Shown in pieces: positions 33,969-42,102 of a DNA stretch of 64,000 nucleotides. The notes under the pieces were generated by a model. It had not been told where the DNA came from, did no database searches, and saw only the letters and a list, made by a program, of their open reading frames with translations. The stretch comes from JAFGFG01 sp964442905. Lineage in GTDB: Archaea > Aenigmatarchaeota > Aenigmatarchaeia > QMZP01 > JAFGSV01. The translations under genes were made by a program, and so were the position numbers. How positions within the stretch are numbered: position 1 is the first letter of the stretch; each line of letters starts with the position of its first letter. The stretch covers positions 1 through 64,000 of the forward strand of contig CAYUBD010000001.1 of assembly GCA_964442905.1 (NCBI GenBank), given 5' to 3'.

Positions 33969-34418
33969 TTAAACCCACCTTCTGACTTTCTTCCTGTAAT
34001 CCAGATATTTCTTCCCGAAGGCCTTCTCAAGGTTCTTATCCTCGTCACCTATAAATATGTATTTCATCATTGCCACGAAAGCAAAGGGGAAAATGAACGT
34101 GAGAAGTGATCCGAGAAGCACGGATTCCCCGAGCAGTATCATGAACATTCCCAGGTACATGGGATGCCTACTTATCCTGAATACGCCTGAGACAACGAGC
34201 TTTGAGGGCATTAGGTGGGGCTTCACGGTCGTGGAATTCTTCTTGAACGCCATGTCAGCCTGGATGTTGAGCATGATGCCTATAATTATCAGCAGCGTAC
34301 CGGCATAGGAAACGGGCGCTTCTATCACTGCAACTGAAGGCAAAAGTAAATGCACGACTGCTGACACCGCAAGAAGCATGAGGAAGTAGTTGGTCGGCAT
34401 TATTCTGTTCAGTTTCAT
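33969..34418 (-). CDS. Isoprenylcysteine methyltransferase-like membrane protein
   Basis: A 149-residue protein with about four helices. GVFRISRHPMYLGM and the closing KNLEKAFGKKYLDYRKKVRRW are the SAM-binding signatures of the ICMT/PEMT methyltransferase family. Archaeal substrates are unknown (lipids or thiols are likely). Its ATG at 34418 overlaps the stop of the thioredoxin-CcdA fusion, so it may act in the same membrane process. Confidence 0.85.
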   Translation of the reverse strand: MKLNRIMPTNYFLMLLAVSAVVHLLLPSVAVIEAPVSYAGTLLIIIGIMLNIQADMAFKKNSTTVKPHLMPSKLVVSGVFRISRHPMYLGMFMILLGESVLLGSLLTFIFPFAFVAMMKYIFIGDEDKNLEKAFGKKYLDYRKKVRRWV

Positions 34419-35830
34419 ACCCATCCCAAAAGCATGGCTATCCCGAGAAGCACTATTATCGACCCTGCCACAAGGTGCAGGTACTTTATGTTATTGTCCT
34501 TCCATCCTGAGACGTTCTCGACTTCCCTGACACCGAGATATACGACTATGGTTATAGCAGCCATCGGGAGAACGAATATAAGGTTGTAAAGCAGCAGAAG
34601 CGGTATCGTCTGCAGAAGGTCCATGGCTGACAATATGCCACCGGCTATCACGTAAGGACCTATTGTGCATGGAAGAAGGAATATAGTCACGAAAGCGCCC
34701 ACTACGAATGCTCCGGCAGGGGATGTTATCTGGCCTATGACCTTCTTGAGCCTGGGCCTCATGAACATGGGCATCTCGGTCATCAGGCCGCCTGGCTTGT
34801 ACCAGAAGAAATCCTTGAGGTTCAGTATCCCCAGTATGATTGCGGCGAATCCGAGTATCTTGTAGAGCGTCAGCCTCACATATGTTATGGCCTGTATGAG
34901 CTGGAAGAACTTTATTATGACAAGACCGTAGATTATGTACATCACGAAGACGGAAACCGTGAAGGCTATTCCGGCAAGCAGGATGTTCCTCTTCTTCTCA
35001 GGGTTGTAAGTGAGTATCGATATGAGCATGAGCGTAAGCACGGCCAGCGCGCACGGATTGACGGCATCCACTGCAGCCAGCGACAGCAGCTTCACGAGTG
35101 TGATATCCACAGGGCTTTCGCTCATTTCAGCATGGGTGATGTTGTCACACGGATGGTCTACTGTATGGTTCGTCTCTACGCATTCACCGTTCCACTCAAG
35201 CTTTGTGTTCCCGATTATCAGGGCATGCTGAAAATCCACACTGCTTCCCGAAAGAGGTACTGGCTCTGCGACATCGAGAGAGAAATCCTCACCTTCGACA
35301 ATCTTTGTGATGTCTTCCTCTGTGAGGAGCGCCCTCATTACCGAATCATCAGAACCACTGCCGGGAACGAGAATCCTGTCCTTCGTCCATATCTTGGGTT
35401 TTCCCGGAAGCGATGAGATGTCAAGTTCTTCGATGGCGACGTTCCTCCCGTCTAAAAGCGGACATCCACTCTTTCCAAGATTCCCCATGAAAGCCTCGGC
35501 GTTCTGTATTATTGGAATGTCCCCTATGAGCGCGTTGTCACTATCGAATATCAGAAGGGGCACACCCATGCCAGAGCCGTATACCTCATCATAGCTGTAA
35601 AGCAATGGAGCGTTCTCCCCAATCTGATAAAGCTCATACTCTATGATTACGAGTTCAGGGTGGCTGACAAGAAGGTCGTTCAGTACAAATGGGTCTGCAT
35701 TGGCACAATGCGGGCAACCTATGCCTGTGAAATAGACCGCGCATATGCTTTTATCAGCCTGCGCACTTGCCTGCGGGACCGCGAGAGCAATCAAAGCCAA
35801 TATTACCAGAAATGTTATTGCATTTTTCAT
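34415..35830 (-). CDS. Thioredoxin-CcdA fusion, membrane thiol transfer
   Basis: A 471-residue fusion. Residues 1-23 are a signal peptide (ending ASAQA). An extracytoplasmic thioredoxin-like domain follows with YFTGIGCPHCANAD. From about residue 250 there is a CcdA/DsbD-type membrane domain with DAVNPCAL and LLPCTIGPYV, whose cysteines shuttle electrons across the membrane. It resembles a two-part DsbD that takes reducing power from cytosolic thioredoxin to outside proteins. It is the first gene of a pair with the ICMT-like gene. Confidence 0.9.
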   Translation of the reverse strand: MKNAITFLVILALIALAVPQASAQADKSICAVYFTGIGCPHCANADPFVLNDLLVSHPELVIIEYELYQIGENAPLLYSYDEVYGSGMGVPLLIFDSDNALIGDIPIIQNAEAFMGNLGKSGCPLLDGRNVAIEELDISSLPGKPKIWTKDRILVPGSGSDDSVMRALLTEEDITKIVEGEDFSLDVAEPVPLSGSSVDFQHALIIGNTKLEWNGECVETNHTVDHPCDNITHAEMSESPVDITLVKLLSLAAVDAVNPCALAVLTLMLISILTYNPEKKRNILLAGIAFTVSVFVMYIIYGLVIIKFFQLIQAITYVRLTLYKILGFAAIILGILNLKDFFWYKPGGLMTEMPMFMRPRLKKVIGQITSPAGAFVVGAFVTIFLLPCTIGPYVIAGGILSAMDLLQTIPLLLLYNLIFVLPMAAITIVVYLGVREVENVSGWKDNNIKYLHLVAGSIIVLLGIAMLLGWV

Positions 35831-35910
35831 GGTATCATATTTTGTTTGTTTATATAAAATATTTTACGGTTTTCTTCGCTTTTCGGCATAGGATTTTTTT
35901 GCAGTTTCTT

Positions 35911-36237
35911 TTACAATCTTCCTCTTCCCTGACCGCCGCCGCCCCGGCCTTGACCTCTGCCGTCCCGGGGTCCTATACCGAGACCTTTTCCCCCGCCGGA
36001 TCCCATACCTCTGCCACGGCCGTATCCCTGGCTAAATTTAGTGTCCGTATCCTTATTGCCGGTTCCAGTATCATCAAGCATGAGAGCTCCTGTGGGGCAT
36101 GCATTTGCAGCATCATGCAGGCATCCTGCCTTTTCATTACTTATTCTCGCCTTTCCCCCGGACATTTCTATTCCTTCCGGGCAGACGCCCGCGCAGGCTC
36201 CGCAACCCGCACACCTTGCTTCGTCTATTCTTACCAT
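35911..36237 (-). CDS. Ferredoxin with Gly/Arg-rich tail
   Basis: A 108-residue protein. Residues 1-52 are a monocluster ferredoxin (CAGCGACAGVCP and ACPTGAL, plus a likely disulfide pair). The last 45 residues are a low-complexity tail of Gly, Arg and Lys with repeated GRG/GKG. Similar tails occur on the NifX-like protein at 45699 and the DUF5320 protein at 46564. The tail may bind nucleic acid or partners. It is the last gene after the DUF59 gene. Confidence 0.85.
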   Translation of the reverse strand: MVRIDEARCAGCGACAGVCPEGIEMSGGKARISNEKAGCLHDAANACPTGALMLDDTGTGNKDTDTKFSQGYGRGRGMGSGGGKGLGIGPRDGRGQGRGGGGQGRGRL

Positions 36238-36238
36238 C

Positions 36239-36541
36239 TTAAACCTTCCACCCTTCCTGCGCCAGTTTCATGAATCTTGCCTTTTCCTTCTCATCCATTT
36301 CGGTCATTTTTACCTCAATCTCTACATTCCTGTCCAGCTTCCTTATGTATTCCTTTACAAGTTTGATGAGACCTTCCTTAATCGGGATATTCAGGAACGG
36401 AAGCGCCAACGTAAGAGTAACTTTATCCTTTCCGATGCTTATATTTCTTATCATCCCGAGCTTCACAAGGCTGTAACTTATCTCCGGATGCATGGCCTTT
36501 GATAGTGCACCTTCAACATCTTCTTTTGAGATTTGTTCCAT
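36239..36541 (-). CDS. DUF59/MIP18-type Fe-S assembly protein
   Basis: A 100-residue DUF59-like protein. The fold is visible from KAMHPEISYSLVKLGMIRNI to LTLALPFLNIPIKEGL, with no cysteine. The C-terminal KARFMKLAQEGWK resembles the linker after the DUF59 domain of Mrp ATPases. DUF59 proteins (SufT, MIP18) help deliver Fe-S clusters. It lies between two ferredoxin genes. ATG 36541 and ATG 36562 are both possible starts. Confidence 0.75.
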   Translation of the reverse strand: MEQISKEDVEGALSKAMHPEISYSLVKLGMIRNISIGKDKVTLTLALPFLNIPIKEGLIKLVKEYIRKLDRNVEIEVKMTEMDEKEKARFMKLAQEGWKV

Positions 36542-36554
36542 ATCAGTCCCTCTT

Positions 36555-36914
36555 TTATCCATCGGCCGCATTCTCCATAAGACTTTCAATTCTTTCTATA
36601 CTCTTTTCTGCAACTTTTATTTCTTTGTTGAAATGCCTTTTCATCCTTTCGAGAAAAGCTTTCTTTTCCTCTTTAGTATTAAAATTTTCCATAAGCTTCT
36701 TGGTTTTTTTCAGATTCTCTTCCACTTCTTGTGGAATCTTTTCACTATCATGCTCTACTGCTCCTTGAGGACATGCATCATGGCATTTTCCGCATCTAAT
36801 GCATTTTTCCATGTCTATTTCAGCCTTTCCTTCTTCCAGGCTGATAGCTCCTGATGGACACATTTTGACGCAAATTCCGCAACCAGTGCATCTCTCTTTA
36901 TCAATCCATGGCAT
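36555..36914 (-). CDS. Two-cluster ferredoxin with helical tail
   Basis: A 119-residue protein with two [4Fe-4S] motifs, CTGCGICVKMCPSGAI and CIRCGKCHDACPQGAV, in residues 1-55. A charged coiled-coil-like tail follows (KKTKKLMENF to RIESLMENA). CGAGGTGTTGAA before ATG 36914 is a strong ribosome-binding site, with a TATA element about 45 bases upstream. It lies 71 bases after the N-like subunit gene and may feed electrons to that module. Confidence 0.88.
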   Translation of the reverse strand: MPWIDKERCTGCGICVKMCPSGAISLEEGKAEIDMEKCIRCGKCHDACPQGAVEHDSEKIPQEVEENLKKTKKLMENFNTKEEKKAFLERMKRHFNKEIKVAEKSIERIESLMENAADG

Positions 36915-36985
36915 TTCAACACCTCGATTTTTTAATTCCGTGTTAAATCATTTTATATAATTTCAATACTTAATAATTTTACCCA

Positions 36986-37363
36986 TTATCTCTTGCGCTT
37001 TGGTACAGGATCTCTTATCACGGTTTCCGGGTCAGTCGTGGAGAGGAAAACGTTCTTTGTCATTTTGAGAGCACCCGTAGGGCATATGTCCTGGCACAGG
37101 CCGCAGAAGCAGCATTTGCCAAGGTCAATCTTCGGGTAGGTTTTCTTGTATTTATCCTTATATTTTTTTGGCAATTCTACCATTTCTATGGCTTTATTCG
37201 GACATATCCTGGCGCAAAGCCCGCAGGACACGCACTTGTTTATGTCGTAGTCATGCTCTCCCCTGTATCCTTCGGCTATGTGTATAGATTCCGCGGGAAA
37301 CCTAACCGTAATCGGTCTTCTGAACATGTTCTTAATAACCTCTGATAACATTCCGAATTTCAT
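36986..37363 (-). CDS. MbhN/NuoI-like subunit of the second JKLN module
   Basis: A 125-residue subunit with two [4Fe-4S] motifs, CVSCGLCARICPNKAI and CCFCGLCQDICPTGAL. The N-terminus (RRPITVRFPAESIHIAEGYRGEH) matches the NuoI/MbhN family, which docks on the L and J subunits. AGGTGA inside the upstream stop region points to ATG 37363. Last gene of the thioredoxin-J-K-L-N operon. Confidence 0.88.
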   Translation of the reverse strand: MKFGMLSEVIKNMFRRPITVRFPAESIHIAEGYRGEHDYDINKCVSCGLCARICPNKAIEMVELPKKYKDKYKKTYPKIDLGKCCFCGLCQDICPTGALKMTKNVFLSTTDPETVIRDPVPKRKR

Positions 37364-37368
37364 TTTCT

Positions 37369-38472
37369 TCACCTATCCATATCTGCCGGGCATGGATTCA
37401 AGCTCCAGTAAATAGCCGGCACGTCTGCAATCTGGCTGCCTACCAGCAGATGCTCGAGAACCGGTATCATATGCAAAAATGACGGTCCCCTTATCTTGCA
37501 TCTGTAGGGACTCCCGGTTCCGTCTCCGACCATATACACGCCTGCCTCTCCTCTTGCAATCTCATTCCTTATGTATACTTCCCCCTTTGGAATCTTGGCA
37601 GCCAATTCGGGCTTCAGCGAAGGCTCTCTCACTTTCCCTCCGGGCAATTCATTCAGAGCCTGCCTTACGATTTTCATCGACTGCTCGATTTCCCTTATCC
37701 CGATAACATATCTGGAGTACGAGTCTCCTTCATTCATAATCGGGACATCAAAATCAAACTGGTCATATACTTCATACGGATCGTCGAGTCTCACATCGGT
37801 CTTCATACCGCTTGCCCTCAGGACAGGTCCGGTCGCGCCCAATCTCACAGCATCTTTCAGTTTTAGCACACCGATACCCTTCATTCTTGAGAGCAGAGCG
37901 GGGTTTTCGAGCTTTTCCAGCATCTTCATTCTGTCTACCTTATCCAGAACCTTTAGTATTCTTTCTCTGGCTCTGTCAGGCAAGTCCCTTCTTACCCCTC
38001 CCGGGCATATGTAGCCTGCGGGATAGACCCTTCCCCCGGTGACGGACTCGAAGATATCCAGTATGTAGTCCCTGTAGCCGAATGCCAGCTTGAACCCCGT
38101 ATCGAAGCCGGTGCCCATTGACATAGCGCCATACCAGATGATATGAGATTGTATCCTGGACAGCTCTGCCATTATGACCCTTATGTATTTCGCCCTTTCC
38201 GGAATCACTGTTCCAGTCAGCTCGTCCACAGCTTCTGCATGTGCCAGGTTCCATGCAAGCGGCTCCAGTACACAGATCCTCTCAGATAACACCCCATTCA
38301 GCATAGGTGTCCTGCTTTCCATTAATTTCACAAAACCCCTGTGCAGATATCCCGGATCTGACTTGGCACCTGTGACATTTTCCCCGTTCACCTTCAGTTT
38401 TACGGAGAAATTTCCGGAGCCTGGATGGGCCGGTCCAAATGGAAGGTCGTAATCTTTTGACACTTCAATCAT
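37369..38472 (-). CDS. MbhL/NuoD-like subunit lacking the Ni-Fe site
   Basis: A 367-residue large subunit related to MbhL and complex I NuoD (PFGPAHPGSGNF, AELSRIQSHIIWYG, CPGGVRRDL). Motif L1 reads RICVLE: C67 is kept but the second Cys is E70. Motif L2 reads NPCPADMDR: C361 is kept but the second is D364. The protein ends at that Arg, the point where a hydrogenase precursor is cut, so no tail needs removal. It cannot bind Ni-Fe in the usual way. It is coupled to the K-like gene by overlap. Confidence 0.92.
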   Translation of the reverse strand: MIEVSKDYDLPFGPAHPGSGNFSVKLKVNGENVTGAKSDPGYLHRGFVKLMESRTPMLNGVLSERICVLEPLAWNLAHAEAVDELTGTVIPERAKYIRVIMAELSRIQSHIIWYGAMSMGTGFDTGFKLAFGYRDYILDIFESVTGGRVYPAGYICPGGVRRDLPDRARERILKVLDKVDRMKMLEKLENPALLSRMKGIGVLKLKDAVRLGATGPVLRASGMKTDVRLDDPYEVYDQFDFDVPIMNEGDSYSRYVIGIREIEQSMKIVRQALNELPGGKVREPSLKPELAAKIPKGEVYIRNEIARGEAGVYMVGDGTGSPYRCKIRGPSFLHMIPVLEHLLVGSQIADVPAIYWSLNPCPADMDR

Positions 38473-38987
38473 GCTTCCTCCTCCCAGTAAACTTTTTCTC
38501 TTTCGTTTTCCTTGTCATAATGCTCCTTTCTTACGTATGCTTTCCAGTCAAAGTCACGCCTGAATGGTGGGGGCCCTTTCCAGTTCTCCAGGAAGAGTTC
38601 TGACAGGTCGGGATTTCCGGTGAATTTCACTCCGAAAAGCTCGTGTGACTCCCTTTCGTGTATCTGGGCGTTCTTCCCCCATATCGTGCCGACAGAATCG
38701 ATGACAGGGTCCTTCCTACTTATCTTTGTCTTTATGGTAAGCGCCATTTTATCATCGTATGACCATAGATGGTATGCGATTACGTATTTCCCCTCTTTAA
38801 GTATATCCGTGACGGAAATTGCAGATAGGTGGTCAAATCCGAGACCTTTCACATGCTTGCACAGGCTCGGCAGCTTTGCCTTCGTGGTTTCCACCCAAAT
38901 CCTGCGCTCTTTTTGGACCCTCACGTCGGCTGAGAATTTTCTCCTTATCTTACCAGCCATTTCCTTCCCACTTATATTAGTGCTCAT
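38469..38987 (-). CDS. MbhK/NuoC-like subunit of the second JKLN module
   Basis: A 172-residue NuoC-like protein. The signature is WGKNAQIHERESHELFGVKFTGNPDLSELFLE, split by its usual spacing, with a C-terminal extension rich in Tyr, Lys and Glu. ATG 38987 overlaps the J-like stop (ATGA), so the longer frame from 39071 is discarded. It bridges the J- and L-like subunits. Confidence 0.88.
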   Translation of the reverse strand: MSTNISGKEMAGKIRRKFSADVRVQKERRIWVETTKAKLPSLCKHVKGLGFDHLSAISVTDILKEGKYVIAYHLWSYDDKMALTIKTKISRKDPVIDSVGTIWGKNAQIHERESHELFGVKFTGNPDLSELFLENWKGPPPFRRDFDWKAYVRKEHYDKENEREKVYWEEEA

Positions 38988-39424
38988 TTGCTCTCCTTCC
39001 CGTTCATCTTTTCCACGTGTTCGACAATCTGGTGGATGGCATGGAATACTGCCTCGGGCCTCGGCGGACACCCGGGTATGTACATGTCCACAGGTATATG
39101 GTCCCCCACCCTTTTAACGGTATTGTAAGAATCCCAGTACATCCCACCGCTCATGGTGCATGAACCCATGGCTATAACAACTCTCGGCTCAGGCATCTGC
39201 TCATATATCCTTTTGGCTCTTTCCATGGACTTGAAGGTCTGGTATCCCGCGATGATCAGGCAGTCAGCGTGCCTGGGTGACCCGACCGGTATTATGCCGA
39301 ACCTCTCCATGTCCCACCTAGAGCCGACAACTGGCAGCAGTTCCGTGAAACCGCAGGAATTGAACCAGTTAAAAATCCATATGGATTTTACGAGCCGTTT
39401 TAGTTTTTTTGATTCTTCAGACAT
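38984..39424 (-). CDS. MbhJ/NuoB-like subunit with altered cluster motif
   Basis: A 146-residue small subunit: WDMERFGIIPVGSPRHADCL, MGSCTMSGGMYWDS, PGCPPRPEAV. The first ligand motif, CxxC in MbhJ and CC in NuoB, is reduced to NSCGFTE with one cysteine (C24). With C89 and C119 only three of four expected ligands remain. The proximal [4Fe-4S] cluster would have an open or non-cysteine position. First complex subunit after the thioredoxin gene. Confidence 0.92.
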   Translation of the reverse strand: MSEESKKLKRLVKSIWIFNWFNSCGFTELLPVVGSRWDMERFGIIPVGSPRHADCLIIAGYQTFKSMERAKRIYEQMPEPRVVIAMGSCTMSGGMYWDSYNTVKRVGDHIPVDMYIPGCPPRPEAVFHAIHQIVEHVEKMNGKESK

Positions 39425-39447
39425 CTGTTCACCAATATTTCAAAATA

Positions 39448-39855
39448 TTATCCAAGATTCTTGTCCAGCCATTCCCGTACCAATGGCTCTCCCATGGCCC
39501 CAAGGAATTCATCGGCAACCTGACCGTTTTTGAACATCTTTACAGCCGGGATGCCTGTAATTCCATATTTTTGAGCAAGCTCCTGGTTTTCATTGACATC
39601 GACTTTTGCCAGAATGAATTTCCCTTTATAGTCATTGGCCAGCTTCTCCAGTATCGGGCCAAGTATAAGGCATGGAGAGCACCACACCGCCCAGAAATCA
39701 ACGACAACGGGAACCTTCTGCGACTGGTCTATAACCAGTTGCTGAAAGTTGTCAGCACCAACTTCGATTTTGGTTTCCATGTTCTTTTCCACTTTTGTTT
39801 TTTCAAGCATGTTCTCCATTTTCTCTTTTCTTATCCTGGCAAGCTCATCATCCAT
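39448..39855 (-). CDS. Thioredoxin leading the JKLN operon
   Basis: A 135-residue thioredoxin: a charged helical N-terminal extension (MDDELARIRKEKMENMLEK), then the fold with active site WAVWCSPCLILGP and cis-Pro TGIPAVKMF. The core closely resembles the thioredoxin at 30845. ATG 39855 follows a TATA region and a perfect palindrome; the longer frame from 39975 would cross both. It is 23 bases upstream of the J-like gene, so it probably works with that complex. Confidence 0.9.
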   Translation of the reverse strand: MDDELARIRKEKMENMLEKTKVEKNMETKIEVGADNFQQLVIDQSQKVPVVVDFWAVWCSPCLILGPILEKLANDYKGKFILAKVDVNENQELAQKYGITGIPAVKMFKNGQVADEFLGAMGEPLVREWLDKNLG

Positions 39856-39856
39856 T

Positions 39857-39870
39857 CTATCACGTGATAG
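39857..39870. promoter_or_regulatory. Perfect palindrome before the thioredoxin-JKLN operon
   Basis: CTATCACGTGATAG is a perfect 14-base palindrome starting one base upstream of ATG 39855. A TATA-like TTTTAATATATC (about 39886-39899) lies upstream. The position suits a repressor dimer covering the transcription start. Confidence 0.6.
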
Positions 39871-39996
39871 TGGATATTGTATTTGATATATTAAAATATT
39901 TTGTCCAGATTTGAAACCAGAGATTAACATAATCGGGAGGCCTTTTAGCATAGTATCTATAAGAACAGAAAACAATTTACAAGCAGGCGATGAAAA

Positions 39997-40725
39997 ATGA
40001 ATGACATTTTACTGATAGTATTTTTGATATTTGTCGGGCAAACCTTGGGCTCTCTGGTAGGACTGATAAAAAAACCGAAAAAGACTTTTTTATACGCTTC
40101 CCTGGCATTCGCTGCTTCCATGATGCTGGGCATATCCTTCTTCCAGCTGATACCCGAAAGCATGGAAATCGCGTCTCTCCATATAGTGGCAGCCTCCTTC
40201 TTTCTTGGAATAGCAATAATGTGGATTGTTGACAAGCTTTTACCCCATATAAATCCTGAGCTGCTCAAAAAAGAGAAGCCTTCTGTTAAAAGAAGCGTTA
40301 CCATGCTTGTTATTGGCATAGCCTTGCATAATTTCCCAGAAGGATTGGCAATTGGGGTCGGTTTTGCTTTGACACCTGCTTTGGGAATTATGATAGCATT
40401 AGGGATTGCGGCCCAGGATATTCCGGAGAATATCGCTACAATCGTCCCATTGTACGGCTTAACCAAAAAGAGAATGAAATCTTTTGTTATACTGACAGCA
40501 ACGATATTGTTTGAGGTTATTGGCTTTGTTTTCGGCTATTATCTTTTAAGAGGAATGTCACTAGGATTGTTAGGAGCATCTCTTGCAATTGCAGCAGGGT
40601 TTATGACTTATATCTCCATAGAAGAACTGATTCCGGCGGCACAAATAAAACAAAATCCTAAGATAGGTTTTACCGGTATTATTTTGGGATTAGTGTGTGT
40701 CTTGTTAATAAGCCTTTTGGGCTAA
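39997..40725 (+). CDS. ZIP-family metal transporter
   Basis: A 242-residue membrane protein with about eight helices. HNFPEGLAIGVG and AAQDIPENIA are the metal-site motifs of ZIP helices 4 and 5; ISIEELIPAA closes the family pattern. It imports or exports Zn2+, Fe2+ or Mn2+. The middle linker is short and lacks His clusters. Codon use is more AT-rich than in neighbours (many TTA, TTG, ATT), which hints at recent transfer. It diverges from the thioredoxin-JKLN operon. Confidence 0.9.
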   Translation: MNDILLIVFLIFVGQTLGSLVGLIKKPKKTFLYASLAFAASMMLGISFFQLIPESMEIASLHIVAASFFLGIAIMWIVDKLLPHINPELLKKEKPSVKRSVTMLVIGIALHNFPEGLAIGVGFALTPALGIMIALGIAAQDIPENIATIVPLYGLTKKRMKSFVILTATILFEVIGFVFGYYLLRGMSLGLLGASLAIAAGFMTYISIEELIPAAQIKQNPKIGFTGIILGLVCVLLISLLG

Positions 40726-40754
40726 AGTGGTGAAAATTGTTAAAAACCACACTT

Positions 40755-42050
40755 TTACTTCACAGACTCGCAGGCCGAGACAATCGCATCGGCAAATGGC
40801 AGTGGTGTCAGTTCCGGATGCGCAGCATAATTCACTTTGAGCAGGTCGCTGATTGTTGATTTTTTCTGGATAGCGAGAGAAATTACGTTAATAATTCCCG
40901 GCACGATGTGGCCAGAGCCTATAACCTGCGCCCCTATCACCTTCTTATCATCATCGAAAACCAGTTTTGTCGTCAATGGCTTCGCGTCAGGCTGGGTATC
41001 GTATTTGTCCAGCGTTTCGCTCGTTCCTACTTTGTAATTTATTTCCTCGACCTTTGCCTGCTCTTCCGTCAGTCCCACTCTTCCCAGGGAATGTCCGGCT
41101 ATCTCCGTTACGGTTGGGTTAAGCACTCCCTCAAATGCAGACTTCCTGCCGCATATGCTCATCCCTGCGACCTTTGCCTGCAGGACCACTGTGATTACCA
41201 GTCCGCTTTGCAGGGGATTCTTTGTCAGCATGGAAAACGTCTCGGCACAGTCGCCCACGGCGTAAACATTCTTGATGTTAGTCCTCATCCTTCTGTCTGT
41301 TTTTATGCCGAACTTCCCCACCTTTATCCCGCTTCTTTCCGCCAGACCCGTTTCGGCCCTTACCCCGGCCGTCATCAGAACGACATCGGCCTTTATGTCC
41401 ATGCCTCCTGCGTGAACGGCTTTGACTTTGCTGTCACCTATCAGCTTTTCGACAGGCTTACCCAATAATACATTTACTCCGTTTTTCGACAGCGCGTCCT
41501 CAATCTTTCCGGAGAATTCACGGTCAAATGAAGGAAGCAGATATGGCAGCATTTCGACCAGAGAAACCTTGAACTTATCCGACAGCAGAGCGGCCGTCTC
41601 CACGCCTATCATGCCTCCGCCGATTATAGCGATGTCATGCGAGGCTTTCAGCGCCTTGGATATCTTCATGGTGTCATCAGCTGTTCTTATCGTAAAGACA
41701 TTCTCCAGGCCTATGCCATCTATCGGGAGGAGAAACGGCTCCGCGCCGGTTGCAAAAACCAGATGGTCGTATCTGAAGCTTTCCTTTTTTGTCCTGACCG
41801 TCCTGCTTTTGACATCAACTGATAGGGCTTCATCATGTATCAGCCTGGCGCCCGTTCCTGTTATCATGGATTCAGGCTTTTTGCATTTCCCGAGGCTGTC
41901 AATGCCCGCAAGCACGTAGGGTGACGAGCACCGGATGAAAATGCTTTTCTCTTTACCTATAACGGTTATGTCAGCGTCTGGTCTGATCTTCTTGATCACA
42001 TGGGACGTGACAATTCCCCCGGCACCAGCTCCTATAATGACGACTTTCAT
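40755..42050 (-). CDS. CoA-disulfide reductase/NADH oxidase-like flavoprotein
   Basis: A 431-residue pyridine nucleotide-disulfide oxidoreductase. FAD motif VIIGAGAGG, NAD(P) motif IAIIGGGMIGVE, second FAD motif VYAVGDCAE. The single redox cysteine is C41 in IRCSSPYVLAG, the place used by CoA-disulfide reductases, NADH oxidases and polysulfide (NSR-type) reductases. The substrate may be CoA disulfide, polysulfide or O2. It lies beside thiol and JKLN genes, which favours a thiol or sulfur role. Confidence 0.88.
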   Translation of the reverse strand: MKVVIIGAGAGGIVTSHVIKKIRPDADITVIGKEKSIFIRCSSPYVLAGIDSLGKCKKPESMITGTGARLIHDEALSVDVKSRTVRTKKESFRYDHLVFATGAEPFLLPIDGIGLENVFTIRTADDTMKISKALKASHDIAIIGGGMIGVETAALLSDKFKVSLVEMLPYLLPSFDREFSGKIEDALSKNGVNVLLGKPVEKLIGDSKVKAVHAGGMDIKADVVLMTAGVRAETGLAERSGIKVGKFGIKTDRRMRTNIKNVYAVGDCAETFSMLTKNPLQSGLVITVVLQAKVAGMSICGRKSAFEGVLNPTVTEIAGHSLGRVGLTEEQAKVEEINYKVGTSETLDKYDTQPDAKPLTTKLVFDDDKKVIGAQVIGSGHIVPGIINVISLAIQKKSTISDLLKVNYAAHPELTPLPFADAIVSACESVK

Positions 42051-42102
42051 ATTATCTCTATCTTATTTGTTTTATTTATTTTATGACCGCAGCTTTACAA
42101 GT

